From NCBI GenBank assembly GCA_002379985.1, contig DFVG01000016.1, positions 1 through 62,657 on the forward strand: a DNA stretch of 62,657 nucleotides, written 5' to 3'. Under the pieces are notes generated by a model. It was not told the origin of the DNA. It was given only the letters and a program-made list of their open reading frames with translations, and ran no database searches. Both the position numbers and the translations under genes were made by a program. Shown here piece by piece: positions 1 to 8,201 of the stretch (the stretch's first letter is position 1; each line of letters starts with the position of its first letter). This stretch comes from Flavobacteriaceae bacterium UBA4166 (GTDB lineage Bacteria; Bacteroidota; Bacteroidia; Flavobacteriales; Flavobacteriaceae).

Positions 1-246
1 ACCGGTAACATGGAGCTTCAGTTAGATCGTAAGATCTCGAACCGACGTATCTTCCCGGCTATCGACCTTACTTCTTCAAGTACCCGTCGTGATGACCTGT
101 TGTTGGATGAAAATGTGATCCAACGCATGTGGGTATTACGAAAATACTTGGCGGATATGAATCCGGTAGAAGCGATGGAGTTTATCAATGACAAAGTAAA
201 ACAGACGCGTAATAACGAAGAATTCTTGATCTCTATGAATGGATAA
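1..246 (+). CDS. rho: Transcription termination factor Rho (C-terminal fragment)
   Basis: This is the last 81 codons of Rho, the hexameric RNA-dependent ATPase that ends transcription; the rest lies left of the window. The frame is open from base 1. The text TGNMELQLDRKISNRRIFPA and the following S-S-S-T-R-R-D-D-L-L are the highly conserved Rho C-terminal segment that includes the R-loop region. The protein ends in LISMNG and a strong hairpin terminator follows within 30 bp. Family assignment is near certain; nothing can be said about the N-terminal part, which in Bacteroidota often carries a long insertion. Confidence 0.97.
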   Translation, partial: TGNMELQLDRKISNRRIFPAIDLTSSSTRRDDLLLDENVIQRMWVLRKYLADMNPVEAMEFINDKVKQTRNNEEFLISMNG

Positions 247-270
247 CGAAGACGTTTACTAAACGAACTA

Positions 271-304
271 AAAAAGCCCTACATAATATTGTAGGGCTTT
301 TTTA
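271..304 (+). terminator. Intrinsic terminator after rho
   Basis: A 13-bp stem (AAAAAGCCCTACA / TGTAGGGCTTTTT) with a 6-nt loop ends in a run of T. It lies 25 bp after the rho stop codon. The stem is nearly symmetric, but the next leftward gene has its own terminator at 378-405, so this one mainly serves rho. Confidence 0.9.
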
Positions 305-377
305 GTGCTCTCTTAGGTTGCCCCTCGGCGGAGAACTTAAGAAACTACTCAAGCGCTCGCTACATTCCATTACCAAT
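305..377. other. Short intergenic spacer
   Basis: Between two convergent terminators lie about 70 bases with no open frame, no tRNA cloverleaf and no recognisable motif. Its GC-rich core is unlike the AT-rich spacers elsewhere in the window. I see no function. Confidence 0.4.
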
Positions 378-405
378 AAAAAAACCCTGCCAAAAGGCAG
401 GGTTT
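378..405 (-). terminator. Intrinsic terminator of the T9SS-sorted protein gene
   Basis: A perfect 10-bp stem (AAACCCTGCC / GGCAGGGTTT) with an AAAA loop is followed, in minus-strand orientation, by a T run. It sits about 20 bp past the stop codon of the leftward gene at 427-1353. Confidence 0.9.
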
Positions 406-426
406 GAAATATTTTGGAATATTTTC

Positions 427-1353
427 TTATTGCTTAACAACCTTTTGAGTAAGGGTTCCAGCAGAAGTATTCAAGTTAAGGATGTATACTCCGCGAGCAA
501 GTTCACCAACGTTGATTTGTCCGTTCACAACTTGAACATTGGTAGCTTTTCCTAATACATCATAAATAACAGCATTTTGAATCTGAATGTTTGATGGAGC
601 TTTGATGTTAATTACATCATTCGCTGGGTTAGGATACACAGAAATTACATTCGCTAAGTTGTCTTGAACGCTGAAAGTCTCCTCACCAACTAAGTTCATG
701 ATCAAAGATTGAGTCAATCCTAAGTCAATGAAATTTGTTGGAGCGTTTGCACCACAATCAGGAGCTAGAATGAAGTTGATTCCACTAGGTCCATCTTGAT
801 TTGCACCAAAACGCATGAAGTTAGTATCAGTTCCGTCATCAACTAAAACTGCTTCAAAAACGATATCATCTCCAGCAGGAATACTAGCTGTTAATGGCAC
901 AGAAACAATTGTTTCAGCGTCAGCGTTAGTAATAGTTACAGTAGCCGTTCCTTGAAGAGTTTGAGTTCCCCCTGGGAAAGCACCGCCATTGCTAGAGTAA
1001 ACATTGAATGTTAAGTCAAAACCAGCTGGAGTCGTAACCGGTCCAATTGCCATTTCAGCATCAGTAACATCAAATTGACCTGTAATACCAAAATCGCCAT
1101 CGAGATCAAACTCTGTAAAAATGTTGTTATTACGGAAGCTAGTTGGACTTGCACAAGCAATTTCCTCTCCAGTTACAATGGTTTGAGAGTTGTTGTTGGT
1201 GATGGTAATAGCACCACCTCTTACACCTGTTGTAGAACCTGCAGGACCATTAACTACAACGTTACCTGTAGCACCAGGACCTGTCATAGAAGTTTGTGCT
1301 TGCATTGCAAAACCTGCGGCAACAGCAGCAATGAATAAAGTAATTTTTTTCAT
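427..1353 (-). CDS. Secreted protein with T9SS type A sorting domain, function unknown
   Basis: The 308-residue product starts with a clear signal peptide (MKKITLFIAAVAAGFAMQAQ) and ends with a type IX secretion C-terminal domain, recognisable from VYPNPANDVI around residue 240, then VIYDVLGK, LARGVYIL and a terminal KVVKQ. It should therefore be exported by Sec and then crossed through the outer membrane by the T9SS, and either released or anchored to the surface. The middle 200 residues are Gly/Thr/Asn/Asp-rich beta-sandwich-like sequence with no catalytic motif that I recognise. The gene is a single-gene unit with its own promoter box and terminator. Adhesin or structural roles are possible but not shown. 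Confidence 0.9.
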   Translation of the reverse strand: MKKITLFIAAVAAGFAMQAQTSMTGPGATGNVVVNGPAGSTTGVRGGAITITNNNSQTIVTGEEIACASPTSFRNNNIFTEFDLDGDFGITGQFDVTDAEMAIGPVTTPAGFDLTFNVYSSNGGAFPGGTQTLQGTATVTITNADAETIVSVPLTASIPAGDDIVFEAVLVDDGTDTNFMRFGANQDGPSGINFILAPDCGANAPTNFIDLGLTQSLIMNLVGEETFSVQDNLANVISVYPNPANDVINIKAPSNIQIQNAVIYDVLGKATNVQVVNGQINVGELARGVYILNLNTSAGTLTQKVVKQ

Positions 1354-1386
1354 AATTGTTAGATTTAAAGTTTAATATATCACTAA

Positions 1387-1394
1387 CAAATATA
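1387..1394 (-). promoter_or_regulatory. Putative TAnnTTTG promoter box
   Basis: The minus-strand octamer TATATTTG matches the Bacteroidota -7 consensus TAnnTTTG and lies about 33 bp upstream of the start codon at 1353. I could not place a convincing -33 TTTG element. Confidence 0.5.
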
Positions 1395-1463
1395 TAAAAG
1401 CATTTGGAATATTGTTTTATTTTAACCAATATTTCTAACTTATCCATTCTGAAATTCTTAAAG

Positions 1464-3218
1464 ATGCCAACAACAACCTACTATTTTCTAGGAATTTTAC
1501 TGACCCTCTTTATAGGGTGTGATTCTAAAAAAAACACCACTTCTTATGATTTTACCATTCCTTTTGAGTCTTCCGAAGGAACAAAAACTTCCACCTACCA
1601 AGAGGTGATAACCTTCTATGACCACTTGGCGGAAGTACATACTTCTATCGCAATGTACGAAATGGATGACACCGACAGTGGCCACCCCCTGCACCTGGTC
1701 ACTTTTAACCCTAATCGTAGTTTTGAATCTGAATTTTCTGGATCTGATGAAAAAGCACTGTTGCTTATCAATAACGGTATTCACCCCGGAGAAAGCGATG
1801 GCATCGATGCCAGCATGATGTTGTTGCGAGATATGGCTGAAGGAAAGATCGAAATTCCAAAAAATACGATTATCGCCGTCATACCGGTTTACAATATAGG
1901 AGGGGCGCTACATCGAAATTCAGGCACCCGTACCAACCAAAACGGTCCTGAAGAATATGGGTTCCGCGGAAACGCAAGAAATTATGATCTCAATCGCGAT
2001 TTTATTAAAGCCGACACAAAAAATGCTCACGCCTTTGCAAGATTGTTTCACACCGTCAATCCGGATGTGTTTATTGACACGCACGTAAGCAATGGTGCTG
2101 ATTATCAATATACCTTAACCCATCTTTTTACACAGCACAATAAATTAGGAGGCGCGCTAGGCGCTTATCTTCATAACACGATAATGCCGAGATTAGAAGA
2201 TTCCTTAGCGACTAAATCTTGGGACATCACTCCCTATGTAAACGTATTCAATCGAACTCCCGAAAGCGGTTTTTCTCAATTTATGGATTACCCGCGATAT
2301 TCTACCGGCTATACCACCCTCTTTAATTGTTTTGGCATGATGATAGAAACCCATATGCTTAAGCCATATAAGCAACGTGTAGAGGGCACTTATGAATTGC
2401 TAAGATCTATGATCGCTATTACCGATGCGAATGCCTCAGAAATTAGATCCTTGCGGGCTGCAGCCACAGAAAAATATTCCGTAGGTTCTTTCTATCCAAT
2501 ACAATGGACCATCGACAGCAGCAAAACCTCTTCGCTACAGTTCAAAGGGTATGAAGCGGCTACGATAAAGAGTGAGATTACAGGGCAAAACCGACTCAAA
2601 TATGATCGAACGCAACCCTTTACGAAAGAAGTAACCTATCAGAATTTTTATAAACCTACCGATAGTGTAACCATCCCAGAGTATTACATCATTCCAAAAG
2701 GATGGGGGCCTGTCATTCAACGGTTGCGAGCCAATGACATCGCTATGATCCCTTTTTCTAAAGACACTACGCTTCTAGCAACAGTATATCGCATTGCCGA
2801 GTTTCCAACATCGCAGCGCCCTTTCGAAGGACATTATATGCATTACAATACTGAAATTACAGCTTCCCGTGAAGAAGTAAAAGTTTCCAAAGGAGATTAT
2901 CGCGTATCGACCCAACAACGCGGCGTTCGGTATTTGATGGAAACGCTCGAACCCGAAGCTACAGACTCCTTCTTTAATTGGAACTTCTTTGACACCATCT
3001 TACAACAAAAAGAAGGGTTTTCCCCCTACGTTTGGGAAGATAAGGCTCTTGAATTATTAGAAGAGAATGCAGAACTAAAGGCAGCGTTTGAATCTAAAAA
3101 ATCAACCGATGCTGATTTTGCTAAAAATTGGTACGCGCAATTGGATTGGATTCACAAGAGATCTCCAAATTATGAAGCTTCACACTTGCGGTACCCGATC
3201 GTTCGGGTGGGTGGTTAA
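1464..3218 (+). CDS. M14-family zinc carboxypeptidase, lipoprotein
   Basis: I start the gene at the ATG at 1464 rather than the upstream ATG at 1404, because this gives a proper lipoprotein signal ending in LTLFIGC (Cys19). The 584-residue product carries the M14 carboxypeptidase zinc site: H107 and E110 in the HPGE motif, and H207 in the D-T-H motif. The NARNYDLNRDF segment matches the substrate-binding Asn-Arg region, and E295 in MMIETHML is a plausible catalytic glutamate. The predicted role is peptide cleavage at the outer membrane or in the periplasm, probably for nutrition or wall turnover. The C-terminal 250 residues are outside the catalytic fold. The 3' end overlaps the convergent Nudix gene by 39 bp. 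Confidence 0.88.
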   Translation: MPTTTYYFLGILLTLFIGCDSKKNTTSYDFTIPFESSEGTKTSTYQEVITFYDHLAEVHTSIAMYEMDDTDSGHPLHLVTFNPNRSFESEFSGSDEKALLLINNGIHPGESDGIDASMMLLRDMAEGKIEIPKNTIIAVIPVYNIGGALHRNSGTRTNQNGPEEYGFRGNARNYDLNRDFIKADTKNAHAFARLFHTVNPDVFIDTHVSNGADYQYTLTHLFTQHNKLGGALGAYLHNTIMPRLEDSLATKSWDITPYVNVFNRTPESGFSQFMDYPRYSTGYTTLFNCFGMMIETHMLKPYKQRVEGTYELLRSMIAITDANASEIRSLRAAATEKYSVGSFYPIQWTIDSSKTSSLQFKGYEAATIKSEITGQNRLKYDRTQPFTKEVTYQNFYKPTDSVTIPEYYIIPKGWGPVIQRLRANDIAMIPFSKDTTLLATVYRIAEFPTSQRPFEGHYMHYNTEITASREEVKVSKGDYRVSTQQRGVRYLMETLEPEATDSFFNWNFFDTILQQKEGFSPYVWEDKALELLEENAELKAAFESKKSTDADFAKNWYAQLDWIHKRSPNYEASHLRYPIVRVGG

Positions 3219-3809
3219 ATATTCCTTCGGAAAAAGAAGTTTGATGTTTTCGTACGAGTCTTGCAACGCCTTCTGGCTTTTCTCAAAATTTTTCCATTTG
3301 GCTTTTTTTATACCTTCACTTTTTTCGGGGCTCAATTCCCCCTCAAAATCGGTATACATCTCGTACCAATAGGTGACCTTCAACTTAAACCGCCCATTGC
3401 GCTTAAAAACGTGATAGGTTTTGGTAATAAAACGTCGAATTTCTAAGCCTTCTACGCCCGTCTCTTCTTCTACTTCTCGAATGGCCGCTTCTTCATAGCC
3501 TTCATTCTTTTCGATTTTTCCCTTCGGAAGATCCCATCGATCGTTTCGGTGAATAAATAAAATTTCTCTGTTTGAATTATACACCATCCCTCCCGCAGCT
3601 TCTACTACCGGTAATTTTTTCCGAAGAAATCGCTCTAATTTTTCTGGATTCTTGTGATATAGATTCACATACGTAAGCTTCCCTTTATTGATCTTTTTGA
3701 TCAACTTCTTAAAACGAGCTAACTTTAAGGGAATTGCGGTATACTGACTGCCAATATGCTTCTCAGTAGAAAGAATTATTGGAATATCTTTTACAAAAAC
3801 TTTATACAT
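3180..3809 (-). CDS. Nudix hydrolase
   Basis: The Nudix box is complete: G-K-I-E-K-N-E-G-Y-E-E-A-A followed by REVEEETG, the metal-binding helix that hydrolyses a nucleoside diphosphate linked to another group X. The substrate is not predictable. I choose the ATG at 3809 (MYKVFVKD), giving 209 residues, because the longer form to 3830 would run into pyrE. About 90 residues precede the Nudix fold, a layout typical of the flavobacterial form. The gene is divergent from pyrE with only 7 bp between start codons, an arrangement I recall from other Flavobacteriia. Confidence 0.9.
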   Translation of the reverse strand: MYKVFVKDIPIILSTEKHIGSQYTAIPLKLARFKKLIKKINKGKLTYVNLYHKNPEKLERFLRKKLPVVEAAGGMVYNSNREILFIHRNDRWDLPKGKIEKNEGYEEAAIREVEEETGVEGLEIRRFITKTYHVFKRNGRFKLKVTYWYEMYTDFEGELSPEKSEGIKKAKWKNFEKSQKALQDSYENIKLLFPKEYLTTHPNDRVPQV

Positions 3810-3812
3810 TTG
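3805..3812 (+). promoter_or_regulatory. TAnnTTTG promoter box of pyrE, overlapping the Nudix start codon
   Basis: TACATTTG fits the Bacteroidota -7 consensus and ends 4 bp before the pyrE ATG at 3817. If the transcription start lies 4-7 bases after the box, as is usual, pyrE mRNA would begin at or within a few bases of its start codon. The box also covers the start codon of the divergent Nudix gene (3807-3809). A possible upstream TTGG lies at 3779-3782. Confidence 0.55.
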
Positions 3813-3816
3813 CAGT

Positions 3817-4461
3817 ATGGTGTTACACAAAGAAACAGCTCAAAAAACGGCTGAATTACTGTTGCAAATTAATGCAATAAAATTGCAACCACAAAACCCT
3901 TTTACGTGGGCCTCTGGATGGAAATCTCCAATCTATTGTGATAATCGCATTACCTTATCCTATCCACACATCAGAAACTACATTCGTGAAAATCTCGCGA
4001 AACAAATAGAAGATCTGTACGGAAAGCCCGATGTGATCGTGGGCGTGGCTACCGGCGCCATTGGCATCGGCATGCTTGTTGCCGATTATATGAACCTTCC
4101 GTTTTGCTACGTACGTCCGGAAGCCAAAAAACATGGACGGCAAAATAAAATTGAAGGACAAATTGAAGCGCGACAGACCGCCGTGGTGGTAGAAGATTTG
4201 GTAAGTACCGGAAAAAGCAGTCTACAAGCCGTGGAAGCGCTACGGGAAGCAGAGGTGACCATCAAAGGAATGATCGCCATTTTTTCCTATGGTTTTCAGA
4301 TTGCTGACGAAAATTTCAAAAAGGCAAAGGTTTCCTTGAATACCTTGAGCAACTACGAAAACCTCCTGCAAGAAGCGGAAAGATCTCAATATATATCAGC
4401 AGAAGAAGCCGGCACCTTGTCACGATGGCGCGAAGCTCCCCAAGATTGGAACCCCTCTTAA
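3817..4461 (+). CDS. pyrE: Orotate phosphoribosyltransferase
   Basis: PyrE joins orotate to PRPP to give orotidine 5'-phosphate in de novo pyrimidine synthesis. The 214-residue product has the expected length, the N-terminal FTWASGWKSPIYCDNR substrate region, and the PRPP-binding signature AVVVEDLVSTGKSS near residue 128. The ATG at 3817 is the only reasonable start. The SRPBCC gene and, convergently, birA follow; this neighbourhood is common in Flavobacteriia. Confidence 0.96.
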   Translation: MVLHKETAQKTAELLLQINAIKLQPQNPFTWASGWKSPIYCDNRITLSYPHIRNYIRENLAKQIEDLYGKPDVIVGVATGAIGIGMLVADYMNLPFCYVRPEAKKHGRQNKIEGQIEARQTAVVVEDLVSTGKSSLQAVEALREAEVTIKGMIAIFSYGFQIADENFKKAKVSLNTLSNYENLLQEAERSQYISAEEAGTLSRWREAPQDWNPS

Positions 4462-4475
4462 AAATTGTACATGCT

Positions 4476-4868
4476 ATGGAATTAAAAAGTAAGCAAGTAA
4501 CCGTCAACAAATCGGCAGAAGCCCTCTGCGATTTTCTCGCAGATGTTAAGAATTTTGAACAGTTAATGCCTGAAAACACGTCTAAGTTTGAAGTTATTCG
4601 CGACGATGCGTTCGTTTTCGCACTCAAAGGAATGCCTGAAATTGCTTTGGAAGTAAAAGAAATAAATCGCCCCAATCAAATTGTATTAGGAGCGATGAGC
4701 GACAAACTTCCCTTTACATTAACGGGCCACATCCAACCGGTTACGGAAACCTCATCTTCTATTGAATTACTTTTTGCGGGTGAATTCAATGCCATGATGG
4801 CGATGATGATTAAAAGTCCGATCAACAAATTCTTAGGAACTCTCACAGACAAGCTGCAAGAACTTTAA
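4476..4868 (+). CDS. SRPBCC (START-like) family protein
   Basis: The 130-residue product matches the SRPBCC ligand-binding fold: an N-terminal strand (SKQVTVNKSAEAL), FLADVKNFEQLMP, strands ending in LLFAGEFNAMM, and a long C-terminal helix. The ligand and role are unknown. The frame is open upstream to 4425, inside pyrE, but the ATG at 4476 gives the usual short N-terminus and 14 bp spacing after pyrE, so co-transcription is likely. Its stop codon interlocks with that of the convergent birA. Confidence 0.82.
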   Translation: MELKSKQVTVNKSAEALCDFLADVKNFEQLMPENTSKFEVIRDDAFVFALKGMPEIALEVKEINRPNQIVLGAMSDKLPFTLTGHIQPVTETSSSIELLFAGEFNAMMAMMIKSPINKFLGTLTDKLQEL

Positions 4869-5596
4869 TACTGCAGTTTGATTTCTTTATGCTGAAAGTT
4901 CCGCAGCGTCCCATGGTTATCTTGAACTATTAGGGAACCCGTTTCTGTGACACCTTTGATCGTGCCTTGAAACAGGGTTTCATCAGAAGTTTCAAAAGTG
5001 GAAACGATATCTTTTCTAAAAAGATGCTGCTCATAACGTTGTTTAAGTTCCTCAAAAGATTGAGATTCTAAAGATTTCAGCAAGGACATTACTTGGCTAC
5101 TCACACCCTCAAAAACATGTGTTATCGCATACGACTTTCGGCTTTGCAAATACATAGAGGTGGCTTGCGGAAGTTCCGGAAACTTAGATTGATTAACATT
5201 GATTCCTACGCCCACAACAGAGACCAATTCTTGCGACCCCTGCCATCGATTTTCGATTAGAATGCCGCCTAACTTTTTCGAGTCTGACAGAATGTCGTTT
5301 GGCCATTTCAACTGTACGTCATGCACACCCAAAGATTTTAGCGCTTCAAAAACCGCTATGGCCATCCCTAATTGTAGCTTCGGAAGTAGGGAAACATCCA
5401 CAGAAGAAAATCGTTTTAACACACTACAAGCAAGGCTTTCCCCCACATTAGAAGTCCAAGAACTCCCTTGCTGTCCGCGCCCTTGGGTTTGATTTTCGGT
5501 CCATACCACTACTTCATTGGCGTCAGGATTTTCTAGGGCCCATTCCTTTAAATAAGAATTGGTAGAAGGGGTGGCATCAAGTTTGATTACTTTCAA
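4865..5596 (-). CDS. birA: Biotin--[acetyl-CoA-carboxylase] ligase
   Basis: This enzyme activates biotin to biotinyl-AMP and attaches it to the biotin carrier of acetyl-CoA carboxylase. The key motifs are present: T-Q-G-R-G-Q-Q-G-S-S-W (the GRGRxGR-like adenylate loop), KWPNDI and GGILIE. At 243 residues it has the catalytic and C-terminal domains but no N-terminal helix-turn-helix, so it is a group I, non-regulatory ligase. It is convergent with the SRPBCC gene, and the two TAA stops share bases 4866-4867. Confidence 0.94.
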   Translation of the reverse strand: MKVIKLDATPSTNSYLKEWALENPDANEVVVWTENQTQGRGQQGSSWTSNVGESLACSVLKRFSSVDVSLLPKLQLGMAIAVFEALKSLGVHDVQLKWPNDILSDSKKLGGILIENRWQGSQELVSVVGVGINVNQSKFPELPQATSMYLQSRKSYAITHVFEGVSSQVMSLLKSLESQSFEELKQRYEQHLFRKDIVSTFETSDETLFQGTIKGVTETGSLIVQDNHGTLRNFQHKEIKLQY

Positions 5597-5654
5597 AGGA
5601 TTATAATTGTGTTAATCTTAGCGATTGGAAGCGATTCAGCAACCAAAAAAATAA

Positions 5655-5662
5655 TAACTTTG
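5655..5662 (+). promoter_or_regulatory. TAnnTTTG promoter box of the rsfS-ftsH cluster
   Basis: TAACTTTG lies 18 bp upstream of the rsfS ATG in the divergent space between birA and rsfS, and fits the Bacteroidota -7 consensus. A TTGG at 5625-5628 is a possible but rather distant -33 element. Confidence 0.5.
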
Positions 5663-5680
5663 TGAAAATAATCATTTTTA

Positions 5681-6052
5681 ATGTCTGAAGAGAAAATAGG
5701 AACAGATCAACTGATCACACATATCATAAAAGGAATTGAAGAAGTAAAGGGACAAGACATTCAAATCTTAGACCTGCGAGAGATTGAAAATACAGTTTGT
5801 GACTATTTTATCATCTGCAATGGTACCTCAAACACTCAGGTGAACGCTATTGTCAATTCCATTCAGAAAATCGTAAGCAAATCATTGAAAGAAAAACCAT
5901 GGCATGTGGAAGGAAGCGATAATGCCGAATGGGTGCTGATAGATTATGTTCATGTGGTGGTGCATGTTTTTCAAAAACACATCCGTGAATTCTACGATAT
6001 TGAAGGTCTCTGGGGAGATGCTAAGATGGTCACCATTGAAACAACGTACTAA
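5681..6052 (+). CDS. rsfS: Ribosomal silencing factor RsfS
   Basis: RsfS binds ribosomal protein uL14 and blocks joining of the 30S and 50S subunits when nutrients are low. The 123-residue product has the family core: DIQILDLREIENTVCDYFIIC, TSNTQVNAI, PWHVEG, and the C-terminal EWVLIDYVHVVVHVF segment followed by FYDIEGLWGDA. The gene is 14 bp upstream of ftsH and probably co-transcribed with it, which is its normal place in Bacteroidota. Confidence 0.95.
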   Translation: MSEEKIGTDQLITHIIKGIEEVKGQDIQILDLREIENTVCDYFIICNGTSNTQVNAIVNSIQKIVSKSLKEKPWHVEGSDNAEWVLIDYVHVVVHVFQKHIREFYDIEGLWGDAKMVTIETTY

Positions 6053-6066
6053 AACAACACTGCCCC

Positions 6067-8082
6067 ATGGCAAAAGAGAATAAAAAACCTGAAAATAAAC
6101 GACCCAAATTCAACGCCTATTGGATCTATGCGGCCATCATCCTCATTTTCCTAGGAATTCAATTTTTTGGTGGAAGCAGCCTAACTCAGCCTGCGAAAAC
6201 AACATTGGCTGATTTTAAAGGCTACCTCCGCAACGGGGATGTTGAAAAGATTGAAGTGGTCAATAAGAAAATTGCAAAAGTGTACCTGACGCAAGAAGCG
6301 CGTAAAAAAGAAGTACACGCCAGCAAAACATCTGAATCTTTCCTGAAACCGGGCGCAAACGACCCTACCTACCAATTTGAGTTTGGGGATCTGCAGAATT
6401 TCGAGAATAGCATTAACCAAATAAAGGAAGAGAACAATCTTGATACGAAGATCGTTTGGGATACCGACAGTAACATGTTGGGCGAACTGTTCCTCACCCT
6501 ACTCCCATTTATCGTTATTATCGCGATCTGGATCTTTATCATGCGACGTATGTCTTCAGGTGCCGGAGGGGGTGCCGGTGGGCAGATCTTCAATATCGGT
6601 AAATCCAAAGCCAAGCTTTTTGACGAAAAGACCGATGTAAAGACGTCATTTAAAGATGTCGCCGGACTCGAAGGTGCAAAAGAAGAAGTTCAAGAGATCG
6701 TGGATTTCTTGAAAAATCCAAAAAAATATACCGCCCTTGGAGGGAAGATTCCAAAAGGTGCCTTACTGGTAGGGCCTCCGGGAACCGGTAAAACCTTACT
6801 GGCAAAAGCCGTAGCGGGAGAAGCTAAAGTACCCTTCTTCTCGCTTTCGGGGTCAGACTTTGTCGAAATGTTTGTAGGGGTGGGTGCGTCACGTGTTCGC
6901 GACTTGTTCAAGCAAGCGAAAGAAAAATCGCCTTCTATAATTTTTATTGATGAAATAGATGCTATTGGTCGTGCTCGTGGAAAAAGTAACTTCTCCGGAA
7001 GCAACGATGAACGCGAGAATACCCTGAACCAGTTGCTTACCGAAATGGATGGTTTTGGAACGAATACGAACGTGATCGTCATCGCTGCGACCAACCGTGC
7101 CGATGTATTAGATAAAGCCTTAATGCGTGCAGGACGTTTTGACCGACAGATCTATGTGGATCTTCCCGATGTTCGCGAACGAAAAGAGATCTTTGAAGTA
7201 CACCTTCGTCCCTTGAAGAAAGATGATTCTTTGGATACTGAATTCCTTGCCAAACAAACCCCGGGATTCTCAGGAGCCGATATTGCCAACGTGTGTAATG
7301 AAGCTGCCTTGATCGCTGCGCGGAAAGAAAAGAGTGCTGTAAATCGGCAGGATTTCTTAGATGCAGTAGATCGAATTGTTGGCGGACTCGAAAAGAAGAA
7401 TAAGATCATTACCCCTGAAGAGAAAAAAGCCATCGCCTTTCACGAAGCGGGCCATGCAACCGTGAGTTGGATGTTAGAACATGCGGCACCTTTGGTAAAA
7501 GTAACGATCGTGCCAAGAGGACAGTCCCTGGGAGCAGCTTGGTATCTTCCGGAAGAGCGATTGATCGTACGTCCCGAACAAATGCTGGATGAAATGTGTG
7601 CTACCATGGGAGGGCGTGCTGCAGAAAAGGTAATCTTTGACAAGATCTCCACCGGAGCTTTGAGCGACTTAGAGAAAGTGACAAAGCAAGCAAGAGCCAT
7701 GGTTACCATTTATGGTTTGAATGATAAAATAGGAAATCTAACCTACTATGATTCCTCTGGTCAAACAGACTATAACTTCAATAAACCATACAGCGAAACC
7801 ACGGCCGAATTGATCGATAAGGAAATATCGAACATCATCGAAGAACAATACCAACGTGCCGTTGCCCTTCTTGAAAAGCACAAAGACAAGCTTACCGAAT
7901 TGGCAAATGAATTGTTGGAAAAAGAAGTAATCTTCAAAGAGAGCTTGGAGCGTATCTTCGGAAAACGACCTTTTCAGAAAGAAAAGGAAGAAGAAAAAAA
8001 TAAAGAGGAAGTGAAAGCTACAGCGGCCAATACTGAGCATACCGAAAACGATGCTCCTGACACCGAAGCTGCCGCTTCTTAA
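6067..8082 (+). CDS. ftsH: ATP-dependent zinc metalloprotease FtsH
   Basis: FtsH is the membrane-anchored AAA+ protease that degrades unassembled membrane proteins and short-lived regulators. Transmembrane segments are seen near residues 18-36 and 139-158, flanking a roughly 100-residue periplasmic domain. They are followed by Walker A (G236-PPGTGKT), Walker B (IIFIDEID), the second region of homology around DKALMRAGRFDRQ, and the zinc site HEAGH starting at H459. The C-terminal 40 residues are a charged Lys/Glu tail. The length of 671 residues is normal. A hairpin terminator follows. Confidence 0.98.
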   Translation: MAKENKKPENKRPKFNAYWIYAAIILIFLGIQFFGGSSLTQPAKTTLADFKGYLRNGDVEKIEVVNKKIAKVYLTQEARKKEVHASKTSESFLKPGANDPTYQFEFGDLQNFENSINQIKEENNLDTKIVWDTDSNMLGELFLTLLPFIVIIAIWIFIMRRMSSGAGGGAGGQIFNIGKSKAKLFDEKTDVKTSFKDVAGLEGAKEEVQEIVDFLKNPKKYTALGGKIPKGALLVGPPGTGKTLLAKAVAGEAKVPFFSLSGSDFVEMFVGVGASRVRDLFKQAKEKSPSIIFIDEIDAIGRARGKSNFSGSNDERENTLNQLLTEMDGFGTNTNVIVIAATNRADVLDKALMRAGRFDRQIYVDLPDVRERKEIFEVHLRPLKKDDSLDTEFLAKQTPGFSGADIANVCNEAALIAARKEKSAVNRQDFLDAVDRIVGGLEKKNKIITPEEKKAIAFHEAGHATVSWMLEHAAPLVKVTIVPRGQSLGAAWYLPEERLIVRPEQMLDEMCATMGGRAAEKVIFDKISTGALSDLEKVTKQARAMVTIYGLNDKIGNLTYYDSSGQTDYNFNKPYSETTAELIDKEISNIIEEQYQRAVALLEKHKDKLTELANELLEKEVIFKESLERIFGKRPFQKEKEEEKNKEEVKATAANTEHTENDAPDTEAAAS

Positions 8083-8092
8083 CAAAATATTC

Positions 8093-8124
8093 ATAGCACC
8101 CTTTTCCCGAAGGGTGCTATTTTC
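8093..8124 (+). terminator. Intrinsic terminator after ftsH
   Basis: An 11-bp stem (ATAGCACCCTT / AAGGGTGCTAT) with a TTCCCG loop is followed by TTTT. It lies about 10 bp after the ftsH stop. A new promoter box follows at 8159. Confidence 0.8.
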
Positions 8125-8158
8125 CTACAGGACTATCTGCTACTTGTTACGATTTTTA

Positions 8159-8166
8159 TATCTTTG
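8159..8166 (+). promoter_or_regulatory. TAnnTTTG promoter box of the LUD-cdsA-psd-ACBP unit
   Basis: TATCTTTG lies 35 bp before the LUD gene start and just after the ftsH terminator, so it probably drives the four tightly spaced genes from 8202 to 10535. Confidence 0.5.
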
Positions 8167-8201
8167 AAAAGAACCGTAAAATTCCTCAATTAAAAACACT
8201 T

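Noticed and set aside
305..377. GC-rich spacer between rho and the next gene, checked as a possible tRNA or small RNA gene
   Set aside because: It does not fold into a cloverleaf, lacks an anticodon arm and TTCGAxxC, and has no promoter. It is too short and unremarkable to call.
1075..1338. Plus-strand open frames opposite the T9SS-sorted protein (87 and 61 residues)
   Set aside because: They are shadows of the minus-strand gene, which has a signal peptide, a sorting domain and a proper terminator. The opposite frames have low-complexity Cys/Thr composition.
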